DNA from: JBEKYD01 sp049509915
Lineage (GTDB): Bacteria; Acidobacteriota; Terriglobia; Bryobacterales; Bryobacteraceae
Direction: 5' to 3'
DNA: 17,158 bases
Assembly: GCA_049509915.1 (NCBI GenBank)
Contig: JBEKZL010000164.1
Span: 1 to 17,158 of the forward strand
Each line of letters starts with the position of its first letter. Position 1 is the stretch's first letter. Below are positions 1 to 8,700 of the stretch, piece after piece. A program made the position numbers and the translations under genes. A model generated the notes under the pieces. That model did not search any database. It saw nothing but the letters and a program-made list of their open reading frames with translations, and was not told where the DNA came from.

Positions 1-1644
1 GTCTACCGCATTGCCGTGGCCGGCGGCGAAGCTGAGATGCTGACCGATTTCAAGGGCAATCTGGCCGGCTACGCGCTTTCGCCCGATGGCAAGACGGTGG
101 CATTCACCGGCTACGAACCGCCTGCCGACGAGGAAAAGACCAAGAAGGAAAAGCGCGACTGGCGGGTGGTGGATGCGAACCCGGCCAATCTGTCGCTCTA
201 CCTGATTCCAGCCGAGGCCGGCGAAGACGGCAAACGCGCGCAGCGCAAATTGACCGACGGCAGCCGGCACGTGGACACCTTCGCCTGGTCACCCGATGCG
301 CGCGCCATTGCCTTCAGCCACCAACCTACGCCGAGCCCCGACGACTGGCCACGCAGCGATATCGCGGAAGTGGATGTGGTGTCCGGCAAGGTGCGCGCCA
401 TTGCCGCCACTAACGCCGCGGAAACCGCGCCCGTCTATTCGCCCGACGGCAAGTATCTGGCGTATCTCGCCTCGTCCGATCCCCCGCATTGGGCCACGGA
501 GAACCGGATCGTGCTCGTCTCGCGGGAGGCCGGGGGCTCGCGCGTGCTTCCGGCTTCCTACGACGAGCAGCCGCAATTGCTCGGCTTCACGGCCGATTCG
601 TCGCGCCTTCTGTTCCTCGAAGCGCGCCATACGCGCACCGCCATTTACGCCGTGCCGCTGGACGGCCCGCCGCAGACTGTCTTCGAAACCGAAAAGGGCG
701 TGATCGGAACTGCCGACGCGCGCCTCAACCCGGCCGGCACGTACCTTGGCCTGCCGATGGAAAGTTCCACCGAGCCTCCGGAAGCGTACGTCATGAAGGT
801 TTCGGGCGGCGCGCCTGTGCGCGTGAGCCGCACCAACGTGGATCTGCCCAAATGGCCGCTGGGCCGCACCGAAGTGGTCCGCTGGAAGGGAGCCGACGAT
901 CTCGAGATCGAGGGGCTTCTCACCTATCCGGTGGGCTACGAGCAAGGGAAGAAGTATCCGTTGATCCTCAACATTCACGGCGGTCCCACGGGCGTGTTCG
1001 GCGAAACCTTCACCGGGCGCGGCGCGCTGTATCCGATCGCGGTGTTTGCGGCGCGAGGTTACGCGGTGCTACGTCCCAATCCGCGCGGCTCCGGCGGCTA
1101 CGGCCGCGCGTTTCGCTTCGCCAACTATAACGACTGGGGCGGCAAGGATTACCAGGACGACCAGGCGGGCGTAGACTACGCGATTGCCATGGGGGTGGCC
1201 GATCCCGACCGCCTCGCCGTCATGGGCTGGAGTTACGGCGGCTTTATGACCTCGTGGACTGTCACCCAAACTCACCGCTTCAAAGCTGCCGTGGTGGGCG
1301 CCGGCGTCACCGATCTGTGGAGCTTTACCGGCACCTCCGACATTCCCGGCTTCCTGCCCGACTATTTCGGAGGCGAGTTCTGGGCGCGGTTCGAAACGTT
1401 CCAGAAGCACTCGCCCATCAGTTTCGTGAAAAACGTGACCACACCCACGCTGGTGCTGCACGGGGAGGCGGATGTGCGCGTGCCCACATCCCAGGGCTAC
1501 GAGTTTTATCATGCCCTGAAGCGGGAGGGCGTTACAACCCGCATGGTGGTATATCCGCGCCAGCCGCACGGACCAACCGAACCGAAATTCATTCTCGACA
1601 TCATGCAGCGGCACCTGGATTGGGTGGATAAATATGTCCGGTAG
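1..1644 (+). CDS. S9 family peptidase (prolyl oligopeptidase / acylaminoacyl peptidase type), 5'-truncated by the window
   Basis: The reading frame is open from base 1, so the gene starts outside the window. Alignment by eye with the next gene suggests about 104 N-terminal residues are missing. The first part carries TolB/PD40-like beta-propeller repeats with recurring SPDGK or SPDAR motifs. The second part is an alpha/beta-hydrolase domain: an NIHGG oxyanion segment near base 970, the nucleophile in GWSYGG (Ser codon at 1231), Asp in GEADVRVP (codon 1471) and His in QPHGP (codon 1567). This Ser-Asp-His order is the S9 family triad. The family cleaves short peptides or acylated N-terminal residues. 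The homologous neighbour overlaps it by 11 bases, which implies co-transcription and probably translational coupling. The missing 5' end hides any signal peptide, so the cell location is inferred from the paralog. S9 family membership is clear; the exact peptide specificity cannot be read. Confidence 0.95.
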   Translation, partial: VYRIAVAGGEAEMLTDFKGNLAGYALSPDGKTVAFTGYEPPADEEKTKKEKRDWRVVDANPANLSLYLIPAEAGEDGKRAQRKLTDGSRHVDTFAWSPDARAIAFSHQPTPSPDDWPRSDIAEVDVVSGKVRAIAATNAAETAPVYSPDGKYLAYLASSDPPHWATENRIVLVSREAGGSRVLPASYDEQPQLLGFTADSSRLLFLEARHTRTAIYAVPLDGPPQTVFETEKGVIGTADARLNPAGTYLGLPMESSTEPPEAYVMKVSGGAPVRVSRTNVDLPKWPLGRTEVVRWKGADDLEIEGLLTYPVGYEQGKKYPLILNIHGGPTGVFGETFTGRGALYPIAVFAARGYAVLRPNPRGSGGYGRAFRFANYNDWGGKDYQDDQAGVDYAIAMGVADPDRLAVMGWSYGGFMTSWTVTQTHRFKAAVVGAGVTDLWSFTGTSDIPGFLPDYFGGEFWARFETFQKHSPISFVKNVTTPTLVLHGEADVRVPTSQGYEFYHALKREGVTTRMVVYPRQPHGPTEPKFILDIMQRHLDWVDKYVR

Positions 1645-3583
1645 AATCGTCTTCCTGCTGATTCCGGCGGCGCTCTACGCGCAGTGGACGCCGGAGCTCT
1701 CCATGAAGGTGAAGACCGTCACCGCCCCGGTGCCTTCGCCCGACGGCCGCCTGGCGGTGTGGACTGAAACCGGCCCCGTAATGGACGGCGAAAAGAGCGA
1801 GCCGCTGACGCACATCTTCCTGGCGCATAGCGACGGCTCGGGCCGCCTGCAACTCACCCGTGGCGAAAAGTCCGCCGACGCGCCGGCCTTCGCCGCCGAT
1901 TCGACCTCGGTCTTTTTCGCGTCCGAGCGCTCCGGCAAACGCAACCTCTATCGCATCGCCGTCGATGGCGGCGAGGCGGAGCGGATCACCGACTGGAGCG
2001 GGACGCTGGGGACGTACGCGGTTTCGCCCAACGGCAAGTGGATCGCGTTCACGGCGCGCGAGCCGGATACCGGGGACGACCTTGCCAAACGAGAGAAGCT
2101 GGATTTTCGCGTGCTCGACGAGGATCCGCGCAACCAGTCGCTCTGGATGGTACCGGTCCAGCCCAACGTCGAGGGCAAGAGACCGGTGAGGAAAGTGGCT
2201 GCCGGGACCTATCACATCGGCGCATTCGACTGGTCGCCCGATTCGCGCCGCATCGCATACGAAGCCCGGCCCACGCCCGACGCCGATGACGGCCGCAAGT
2301 CCGACATCTACGAAGTGGAGGTGGAGACGGGCGGCATCCGTCCGCTGGCCGCCACCCCGGCCGGCGAAAGTGAGCCGAAATATTCGCCGGACGGGCGCTA
2401 CCTGGCGTACCTGCGCAGCGATCCATCGGCGAAGCGCATTGAGAGCAGCCGCATCGTGTTGCTGACTCTGGCCGACACTAAAGCGCGCGAATTGCCGGCT
2501 TCTCCCGACGAATCGCCCACGCTTGCCGGATGGGTTGGCAATCGCATCGTCTTCAGCGAAGGGCGCGGCACGCGCAACGCGCTCTACGCCATGCCGGTGG
2601 ATGGCGAGCCTGTCGCGCTGTTCCAGCCGGTGCGCGGCACCTTCGCGGCGGCGATCGCGCTGAATCGCGCCGGAACTCACGCCGGCATGGCGATGCAATC
2701 GAGCGACGAACCGGTGGAGGCATTTGTCACCGAAACGTCCGCAATCCAGCCCGTGCGCGTGAGCGCCGCCAATGTGGACCTGCCGAAGCAACCGGTCGGA
2801 GAAACCAAAACGATCCGCTGGAAATCGTCGACCGACGGCAGGGACATCGAGGGATTGCTCACCCTGCCGGTGAACTACCGACAGGGGAAGAAGGTGCCGC
2901 TGATCCTCAACATTCACGGCGGACCGGCGGGCGCCTTTACTGAAACGTTCATAGGTGCCTCCGGCTACCCGATCGCCTCCTTCGCCGCGCGCGGATGGGC
3001 GGTACTGCGCGCCAACCCGCGCGGATCCACCAACTACGGAGTGCCGTTCCGGTCCGCGAACCTGGACGATTGGGGCGGCGGCGACTACGCCGACCTGATG
3101 AGTGGCGTGGATGAAGTAATCCGCATGGGCGTCGCCGATCCGAACCGGCTGGCGGTGATGGGCTGGAGCTACGGCGGCTACATGACCAACTGGGTCGTGT
3201 CCCAGACCAACCGTTTCAAATGCGCGGCCACCGGCGCGGGGCTCTCGGACCTGATTTCCATGTGGGGGACCAACGACATCCCGAGCACGCTCGACGATTA
3301 CTTCGAAGGCACCTGGTATGAGCAATCCGCGCGCTACATCGCCATGTCGCCGCTGGCCCACATCGGCGCCGCCAAGACGCCGACCTTGATCCTGCACGGC
3401 GAGGCCGATATCCGGGTGCCGACCTCACAAGGATACGAGATGTACCACGCGCTGAAGCGCCTGGGCGTGCCAACCGAGATGGTGGTCTACCCGCGCACTC
3501 CGCATGGCCCGCGGGAGCCCAAGTTCGTGCTGGACATCATGCACCGCCACATCGATTGGGTGGCCAAATACCTGGGCGATTAG
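1634..3583 (+). CDS. Secreted S9 family peptidase, paralog of the preceding gene
   Basis: The protein has 649 residues, a normal length for an S9 propeller-plus-hydrolase enzyme. Residues 1-16 look like a short signal peptide, with a hydrophobic stretch FLLIPAALYA followed by Q. An N-terminal beta-propeller follows (SPDGR, SPNGK and SPDSR repeats, about residues 30-380), then the alpha/beta hydrolase from about 400. The triad is Ser512 in GWSYGG, Asp592 in GEADIRVP and His624 in TPHGP. The ATG lies inside the end of the upstream gene, with a weak GGTGG Shine-Dalgarno about 6 bases before it. This arrangement, and the close sequence similarity along the whole length, indicate a tandem duplication expressed as one unit. 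It probably hydrolyses peptides in the periplasm or outside the cell. Dipeptidyl-peptidase and acylaminoacyl-peptidase activities cannot be told apart from the sequence. Confidence 0.96.
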   Translation: MSGRIVFLLIPAALYAQWTPELSMKVKTVTAPVPSPDGRLAVWTETGPVMDGEKSEPLTHIFLAHSDGSGRLQLTRGEKSADAPAFAADSTSVFFASERSGKRNLYRIAVDGGEAERITDWSGTLGTYAVSPNGKWIAFTAREPDTGDDLAKREKLDFRVLDEDPRNQSLWMVPVQPNVEGKRPVRKVAAGTYHIGAFDWSPDSRRIAYEARPTPDADDGRKSDIYEVEVETGGIRPLAATPAGESEPKYSPDGRYLAYLRSDPSAKRIESSRIVLLTLADTKARELPASPDESPTLAGWVGNRIVFSEGRGTRNALYAMPVDGEPVALFQPVRGTFAAAIALNRAGTHAGMAMQSSDEPVEAFVTETSAIQPVRVSAANVDLPKQPVGETKTIRWKSSTDGRDIEGLLTLPVNYRQGKKVPLILNIHGGPAGAFTETFIGASGYPIASFAARGWAVLRANPRGSTNYGVPFRSANLDDWGGGDYADLMSGVDEVIRMGVADPNRLAVMGWSYGGYMTNWVVSQTNRFKCAATGAGLSDLISMWGTNDIPSTLDDYFEGTWYEQSARYIAMSPLAHIGAAKTPTLILHGEADIRVPTSQGYEMYHALKRLGVPTEMVVYPRTPHGPREPKFVLDIMHRHIDWVAKYLGD

Positions 3584-4279
3584 CGGGCGCCCAGAGCTAC
3601 GTAGCGGCGCGCGGCACAAAGGTGGAATTGACTGGTCCGATGTGTGGAGGGCCCGCAGTCCTAACGCCGCCATAAGTTGTGGGGTAGGCAATTTTGCCCA
3701 ATGTCACGTAGTTTTTCCGGCCCGCGTGAAGCGTAAGCTAAACGGCGTGCGATGCTCCCGCGCGGCGGCGCGGGTTGCGGCGCCGCTCGCTTTCAGCCAG
3801 CAATGTGAGCAGGAGTTCAAAGTGGCGCATGGCCGGGCATCAGGAATGAAACTGTCTGGGCGTCGCCGATGTAGATCACTTATAACGGGAAGTGAAAGGG
3901 GGCCTGCCGCCAGTGGTGAATGCGCTGCTTAACGACGCAAAAAGGCCTCGTGCCACATCCCTTTTAAGCGCCAGCGTCCGGCCGATCTGTGCTTCTCCGA
4001 CGACGGACATTAACCCGAATATTCACAGAAATCTCCGATAACCTGCTCATTAGAAATGTGTTGTCCGGATAGCGCCAGGATTGTCGGCCATCCGGAAGTT
4101 GGCCAGATACGGGATTCGAGGAGATCGCTCATTCCGCCAGCGCGGTCTCAGCAGGGCGGAGCAGAACGTCGGAAACCGGGGACAGTCGCGCCAGATTTCT
4201 TTGGGGGGAGCCGGGACAGCAACTACCTGCCCCGGGCCCAGCCAACTGAGATCGGCGCAGCTCCGACCGCCGCGTGCGG
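3584..4279. other. Gene-poor intergenic region, about 700 bases
   Basis: I see no convincing gene here. The open frames at 3504-3932, 4056-4319 and 4081-4284 have unnatural composition, no family resemblance and no start signal. Visible structures are the GGGCGCCC palindrome at 3585-3592 just after the peptidase stop, a perfect GC stem at 3757-3774, a TATAAC hexamer at 3881-3886 with no clear gene after it, and an imperfect hairpin at about 4210-4240 (GCCGGGACAG against CTGCCCCGGGC). Together with the broken DUF433 gene that follows, it looks like a decayed accessory spot. Confidence 0.5.
3757..3774. repeat. GC-rich hairpin
   Basis: CCCGCGC at 3757-3763 and GCGCGGG at 3768-3774 form a perfect 7-bp stem with a four-base loop GGCG. 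It lies about 170 bases after the S9 pair. It has no T-tract, so a role as terminator is possible but not shown. Confidence 0.4.
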
Positions 4280-4285
4280 TATGAT
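4280..4285 (+). promoter_or_regulatory. -10-like hexamer before the DUF433 pseudogene
   Basis: TATGAT sits six bases before the probable GTG start at 4292. A small inverted repeat (ACCGC at 4266-4270, GCGGT at 4276-4280) abuts it and could be an operator, which would suit an autoregulated antitoxin. I see no convincing -35 box. The spacing would give a leaderless transcript. Confidence 0.35.
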
Positions 4286-4291
4286 AGCGAC

Positions 4292-4518
4292 GTGCTGGGA
4301 TTTCACCGCATCACGATGAATCCGGAGGTCATGGGCGGCAAGCCCTGTATTCGCGGGATGCGGTAACGGTCGGAATGATTGTGGAGGCGCTTGCCGCCGG
4401 GCGTACCGTCGCCGAGCTTCTGGCCGATTTTCCGTACCTGGAAGAAGAGGATATACGCGAAGCGCTCGCCTTCGCCGCCCGTTTGGCGCAGGGGCTCGAG
4501 ATTTGCCTCGCCAGTTGA
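4292..4518 (+). pseudogene. DUF433 (antitoxin-like) gene broken by a one-base frameshift
   Basis: DUF433 proteins are about 75 residues long, DNA-binding-like, and often the antitoxin partner of a PIN-like DUF5615 toxin. Here the frame from the GTG at 4292 encodes the family's opening HRITMNPEVMGGKPCIRG and then stops at TAA 4364-4366 after 24 codons. The rest of the domain continues without a break in the -1 frame from 4363 to the TGA at 4516-4518. It includes VTVGMIVEALAAGRTVAELL, then an FPYLEEEDIREALAFAAR segment. Restoring one G in the GG at 4362-4363 would give a full-length protein of about 75 residues. No slippery heptamer is visible at the junction, so a deletion (or a sequencing error) is likelier than programmed frameshifting. 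No toxin gene follows: the next gene encodes an unrelated secreted protein. The family assignment is from recognised motifs and is fairly sure. Confidence 0.82.
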
Positions 4519-4540
4519 GGCGCGCTCCGGCAATTCGCCA

Positions 4541-4546
4541 TATAAT
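4541..4546 (+). promoter_or_regulatory. Consensus -10 box TATAAT, leaderless arrangement
   Basis: A perfect TATAAT lies seven bases before the ATG at 4554. Transcription would then begin at or next to the start codon. No Shine-Dalgarno fits between them. No good -35 box is visible; TTGAGG at 4515-4520 is 20 bases away, which is too far for a classic promoter. Confidence 0.6.
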
Positions 4547-4553
4547 GGCGGGC

Positions 4554-4910
4554 ATGATCCGACGCATTCTCGTTATGGCGCTTGCGGGCGCCGCTCTTTT
4601 GCTGGCGGCCGATCCCACCGGCACCTGGACCGGCGACCAGCCGGGCCGCGACGGCAATACCTACAACATCACTTTCAAATTGAAAGCCGACGGCGGGAAG
4701 CTCACTGGCACGATGGGCGGCGACCAGTTCGAGCAGCCCATCCAGAACGGTGAAATCCACGGCGACGACATTTCTTTTGCGGTTCACCTGGAGTTCGGCG
4801 GCGGCGTCGATTTGAAGTACACCGGCAAGGTGTCGACGGACAAGATCGATTTCAAAGTGCAGCGCGGCGACGACCAGGCTCAGCCGTTCGTTGCCAAGAA
4901 GACCCAGTAG
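4554..4910 (+). CDS. Small secreted beta-rich protein of unknown function
   Basis: The protein has 118 residues. A signal peptide is clear: two arginines, then a hydrophobic core (ILVMALAGAALLLA), with likely cleavage just before DPTGTW. The mature part is about 100 residues of alternating polar and hydrophobic strands with GTWTG, GGKLTGTMGG, IQNGEIHGDDISF and LKYTGKV motifs. This pattern suggests a small lipocalin-like or calycin-like beta-barrel. Similar short secreted proteins are common in Acidobacteriota and Planctomycetes (from memory of the families, not searched). I chose the ATG at 4554 rather than the in-frame ATG at 4545 because the latter overlaps the TATAAT box and the former begins right at the signal-peptide arginines. 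It is a single-gene unit, convergent with the next gene. No catalytic residues are recognisable. Confidence 0.85.
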   Translation: MIRRILVMALAGAALLLAADPTGTWTGDQPGRDGNTYNITFKLKADGGKLTGTMGGDQFEQPIQNGEIHGDDISFAVHLEFGGGVDLKYTGKVSTDKIDFKVQRGDDQAQPFVAKKTQ

Positions 4911-4937
4911 GGCGGTCCCAGGGTGGGGCAGACCGCC
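4911..4937. terminator. Hairpin between two convergent genes
   Basis: GGCGGTC at 4911-4917 pairs with GACCGCC at 4931-4937 (7-bp stem, 13-base loop). It fills the 29-base gap between the stop codons of two convergent genes, so it could end transcription from both sides. No T-tract follows on either strand. Part of the loop and right arm, TGGGGCAGACC at 4924-4934, is identical to part of the hairpin at 9239-9270. Confidence 0.5.
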
Positions 4938-4939
4938 GC

Positions 4940-5635
4940 CTACCGGACCGGAGCGGGATCCACTCTTACGGCGATGTATCCCGAGGGCGCTCTCACCGTT
5001 TTGTAAGTCACTTTCTCTTTGCAATTCGATTCGGTTTGAGTCCAGGCGCCGTCCGTATACCGGCCCTCGCAGAAAGCTGAACTCGGCTCGTCGATTGCCA
5101 CCCGCGAAACCAGGTCGCGAGAGGGGGTAAACGCAAACAGTTTCGCCGCCGCTGCCCGGCTCATCTTCCGCTCCGATAGCGCTTCCCGTATCGCCGGACC
5201 CAGGTCCTCCGGACGTAGATTCACGCTGAAGGTGAACCGGGTTCCGCCGTATTCGTCGGACGCCATTGCCGGACCTCTGAACGAATAAGTGACCCTATAG
5301 GCGGGCATGGGGGCTTCGTCCCGCACGTACGGACAGTAAAGAGAACCACCCGGTTCCGGAGAGCCTGCCGCGCAGTAGCGCTTATCAGCGGCCGACACTC
5401 CGACCGTCGCGACCTTAACCGCTTCGATGCTTTCAAACTTGATGGACGATAGGTCGGCGCCCGCCGGTATGTAAGCGGTATGCGTGAACGGTTCGAGATT
5501 GGTGATTGCAGCCATGGTTCCAACCGATGCGATAGCTGCGTTCGATTTTCCCTCGGCGCGGGAAGCCGCGTTCAGGGAGGCCGACGCGAAAATCACGAAA
5601 CAGATGGCGATTAAGCGATGTGCGGATTGATCCAT
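4940..5635 (-). CDS. Secreted protein of unknown function
   Basis: The protein has 231 residues. I do not recognise a family. It begins with a signal peptide: a hydrophobic stretch LIAICFVIFASASLNA, with likely cleavage near residue 23-25. The mature protein is mixed in composition and has four cysteines, in the contexts RYCAAG, LYCPYV, AFCEGR and SNCKEK, which could form two disulfides in the periplasm. The ATG at 5635 has a good Shine-Dalgarno, GAGGGA, six bases upstream on the minus strand, which supports this start. The gene lies 134 bases downstream of the receptor gene on the same strand, behind an AT-rich spacer, so it may have its own promoter. It ends facing the small beta-rich protein. 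The coding call is supported by the Shine-Dalgarno, signal peptide and good composition; function is open. Confidence 0.82.
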   Translation of the reverse strand: MDQSAHRLIAICFVIFASASLNAASRAEGKSNAAIASVGTMAAITNLEPFTHTAYIPAGADLSSIKFESIEAVKVATVGVSAADKRYCAAGSPEPGGSLYCPYVRDEAPMPAYRVTYSFRGPAMASDEYGGTRFTFSVNLRPEDLGPAIREALSERKMSRAAAAKLFAFTPSRDLVSRVAIDEPSSAFCEGRYTDGAWTQTESNCKEKVTYKTVRAPSGYIAVRVDPAPVR

Positions 5636-5733
5636 TTTGGTTCCCTCGTCGATTCAAATTCATGAATCGTTGACTCAGTTTAAACCAAATTGTAGTATTT
5701 GGATCGAAAAACTCCACACATCACCCGAAGTTG

Positions 5734-5739
5734 ATTATA
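5734..5739 (-). promoter_or_regulatory. Possible -10 box in the AT-rich spacer before the 5635 gene
   Basis: TATAAT reads on the minus strand from 5739 to 5734, about 98 bases before the ATG. The spacer 5636-5769 is clearly more AT-rich than its surroundings. No -35 box matching TTGACA at normal spacing is visible, so this is only a candidate. TACAAT at 5694-5689 is an alternative. Confidence 0.3.
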
Positions 5740-5769
5740 GAACTATTGGTACTTTAGTTTGGTCCTACG

Positions 5770-8700
5770 TCACCACAACAGCTTCAATCCGAATTGAATC
5801 TGCCTCGACGTCGTGGCCGCACTCGTGATGACGCCGGCGGTAGGCGATGGGGTATTTCCGGCGGCAGTATAGACGACCGTATTGGGAATTCCGAAATTGG
5901 CGCGGTTCAGGATGTTGAAAAGCTCGGCGCGAAATTGCAGTTTCAGCCGCTCGTTCAACGGCATAACCTTGATCGCGGAAAAGTCGAGATTCGCCAGGCT
6001 CGGTCCTATCAGGGTATCGCGGCCCAGGTTTCCGTAAGTCCCGGTGACTGGGGGATTGATGAACGCGCCGGGGTTGAAATATTGGTTCGGGCTGCCGGTG
6101 ACCGGATTGCCGCTAAAGGCGGGATTCCAGGAGGGGCGGATCGGATCCCGGCTATCGCCGTTGCCGGTCGGGTTGTAGCCGAGGCTCGGAGTAAACGGAA
6201 AGCCGGTCTGAAGGGTCTCGATGCCGCTGACGCTCCAGCCATCGGCCAGCCGCTTGGTCCATCCATTGAGATGCCTTGCGAATGGCAGCTCATAGATGGC
6301 ATTGATGACGGCGAGTTTGCTGACATCGGAAGTGGCAAGCCCCCAGTCCCATTTGGGATTCAGCGGGAATTCGACGAATCCGGGCGCGTTGGCGCCCACG
6401 CTGCTATTGGCCGCCGTACCGTCGTCCAGGCTCTTCGACCAAGTGAATACGCCGCGGAACTGAAAACCATGGCTGAAGCGCCGGCTAACATCTACTTGCA
6501 GCGCGTTGTAGGAGCTGAGCCCCTCGGTGAACCACGTGGTGGTATTGGCCAGCGCGGGATTGGCCAGAGCCACGCCGGCGGGATAGTAGATTTCGCCGTT
6601 CCCGAGGGTGGTGGGAACGGGCTCGTTGGCATCGAGCGAAAGCAACTCGTGGTAGCCGTGCGAGCCCACGTAGCCCACCCCCAGCGAGGTATTCGGCAGA
6701 ATCTGCTGCTCCACGCGGAAGCTCCAGTTGAGCACGGTGGGCGTGTAGGCGTCCGGCTGAATGCCGCTGGGCGAGATCTTGGTCCCCGCCGGCAGCGGCG
6801 AATCCGGCGAAATCAGCAGGCCGTTCACGGCGACGCTTTTCAGCGATTCGGTCGTATTGAACGGCGCTGCCTGATCCAGGCGATAGTCCAGATCGTCGAG
6901 CAGCGCGCGATAGGCGCCGAAGCCGGCGTGAATCACGGTTCTGCTCTTGCCGAACGGATCCCAGGCCAGCCCCACCCGCGGTTCCGGCATGAATCCGGCG
7001 CGGTTGGTGGTGAAGGCGGAATTGCCGATCGCCGGGTTGGTCTCAATGGCGCCGTTCTGGAACGCGTAATTGGAAGCCCGTCCGTGGGCCTCGTTCCATC
7101 CGTTGGAGGATTCGAACCGGAGTCCGACTTTGAGCTCCAGATTGGGGCGCAGCTTGATGGCGTCCTGCACAAACCCCGCCGCTTCGAGCGAGCGCCAGCC
7201 CAGCTCGGTGGGCGATGGAACCACCGTAAACGTGGCGATGGTTCCCTGCAGAAAAGTCTGCAAACTCGAGAACGACGCCTGCCCGTTCTGATCTTGCGCC
7301 AGCAGGTCGTTGGACTGGATGCGTTGCAACCAGAAACCGGCCTCGATCTGATGGATGCCGTGCGTCCAGACCGCATGGTCGTCCACCGTGTACAGATTGC
7401 GCGCCATGGCCAGATTGCTACCGGCGTTGGTTCCTGCGCCGCTGATGGAAGACGCGCCATTCAGCGCTGTACCGCCGCCGATCACCACCGCGCCAATCGG
7501 CCGGCCGGCCACCCATCCGGGCAGGTCCACCCCGCTCACGCCATTGAAGAAAAAGGTGGCGCGAGAGAATCCAACCCGCACCGTATTCAACAGGGCGGGC
7601 GAAAGGACATCCTGTTCCTGGGCGCTGGCCACCTGCTCGCGCAGGGTTTCGACGGCGCTCGAAAGCGGATTGGCCGAAGGCGTAAAGTCGGCGCTGTCGT
7701 CTACCGTGTACACCCCCGAAAAGGTGTCGCGGCTGGAGATGTTGTAATCGAACCGCGTGGTGCCGAAATTCTCGCGGATGGTCTGCAGCGGATGGCTGAA
7801 TGCCTCCGCGATGCCGCCGCCCAGATCCGGTCCGTTCTGCGCCGGCCAGAGCGAGAGCAGCGGCGCGACGCCAGCAGCCAATCCCACGTTCGCCAAAATG
7901 CCGCTCGAATTCGGCAACAGGCCCAGACGGGCGTTGTTGTCCGGCACCAGAGTAACGTCGCTGAGCGCAAGATGCTGGCGGAAGCCTTCGTAGTTGCCGA
8001 AGAGGAACAGCTTGTCTTTCTTCACCGGACCGCCCAGCGCGCCTCCGAATTCGTTGCGGCGGAATGGCGGAATCGAGCCCTGATCGAAAAAGTTGCGGGC
8101 ATCGAAATCGCTGTTGCGCAGAAACTCGTATAGCGAACCATGAAGCTGGTTCGTGCCGGAAGCGGTGACAATGCTGACCTGCCCGCCCGGCCGTTTTCCA
8201 TACTCAGCCCCGTAGGTGTCGCTGACCACGTTGAATTCGCGCACTGCATCCACCCCCAGCAACTGGCCGCTGGCGCCGCCCGGCGTCACGTTGATCAGCG
8301 ATGCGCCCGTGTATTCAATTCCATTCAGCAGGTACAGATTCTCCTGCGGCCGGCGGCCGGAAACCGAAAACATGTTGCCCAGCGCCGCGTCCGCCGTGCC
8401 CACTCCGCCCGACCGCCCCGAAGTGTAATTCACCACCGAGGGATTCATCGTCATCAAAAGGTCGAAGCTGCGGCCGTTGAGCGGGAGATCCTTCACCTGA
8501 CGCTCGTTCACCAGCCCCGCCGTGGATTGCGTGGATAAGCTTACCGGTGTGGCCGCTTCTTCCACCGTCACTACCTGTTTCAGATCGCCCACCGGCAGTT
8601 CGAAATCGAGATTAACGTGCTGGCCAACCACCAGATCGATCCCGCTTCTGGCCTGCGACACAAACCCTTCTTTAGACACGGTGATCTGGTAGCTCCCTAC

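Noticed and set aside
289..978. Minus-strand open frame of 229 codons in the first S9 peptidase
   Set aside because: Antisense shadow of a clear coding region.
1601..3397. Long minus-strand open frame of 598 codons opposite the second S9 peptidase
   Set aside because: It is the antisense shadow of a well-supported GC-rich gene and shows no family motifs.
3504..3932. Plus-strand open frame overlapping the end of the second peptidase
   Set aside because: It begins inside the peptidase in another frame and has no family features or start signal.
4056..4319. Short open frames in the gene-poor region
   Set aside because: Composition is not protein-like, the frames run into the DUF433 pseudogene in the wrong phase, and no Shine-Dalgarno or promoter fits.
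4350..4370. Programmed -1 frameshift in the DUF433 gene
   Set aside because: No slippery heptamer of the X XXY YYZ type and no downstream stem are visible; a single-base deletion explains it more simply.
4223..4657. Minus-strand open frame across the DUF433 remnant
   Set aside because: It is antisense to the recognisable DUF433 domain and the start of the small secreted protein gene.
7105..7120. GGATTCGAACC, like a tRNA T-arm
   Set aside because: It is inside the receptor coding sequence, and no acceptor stem or cloverleaf can be built around it.
5794..8133. Plus-strand open frame of 779 codons opposite the receptor gene
   Set aside because: The receptor on the minus strand has a signal peptide, domains and promoter. 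The antisense frame has shadow-like composition (rich in Arg, Gly, Val and Ala) and no recognisable domain.
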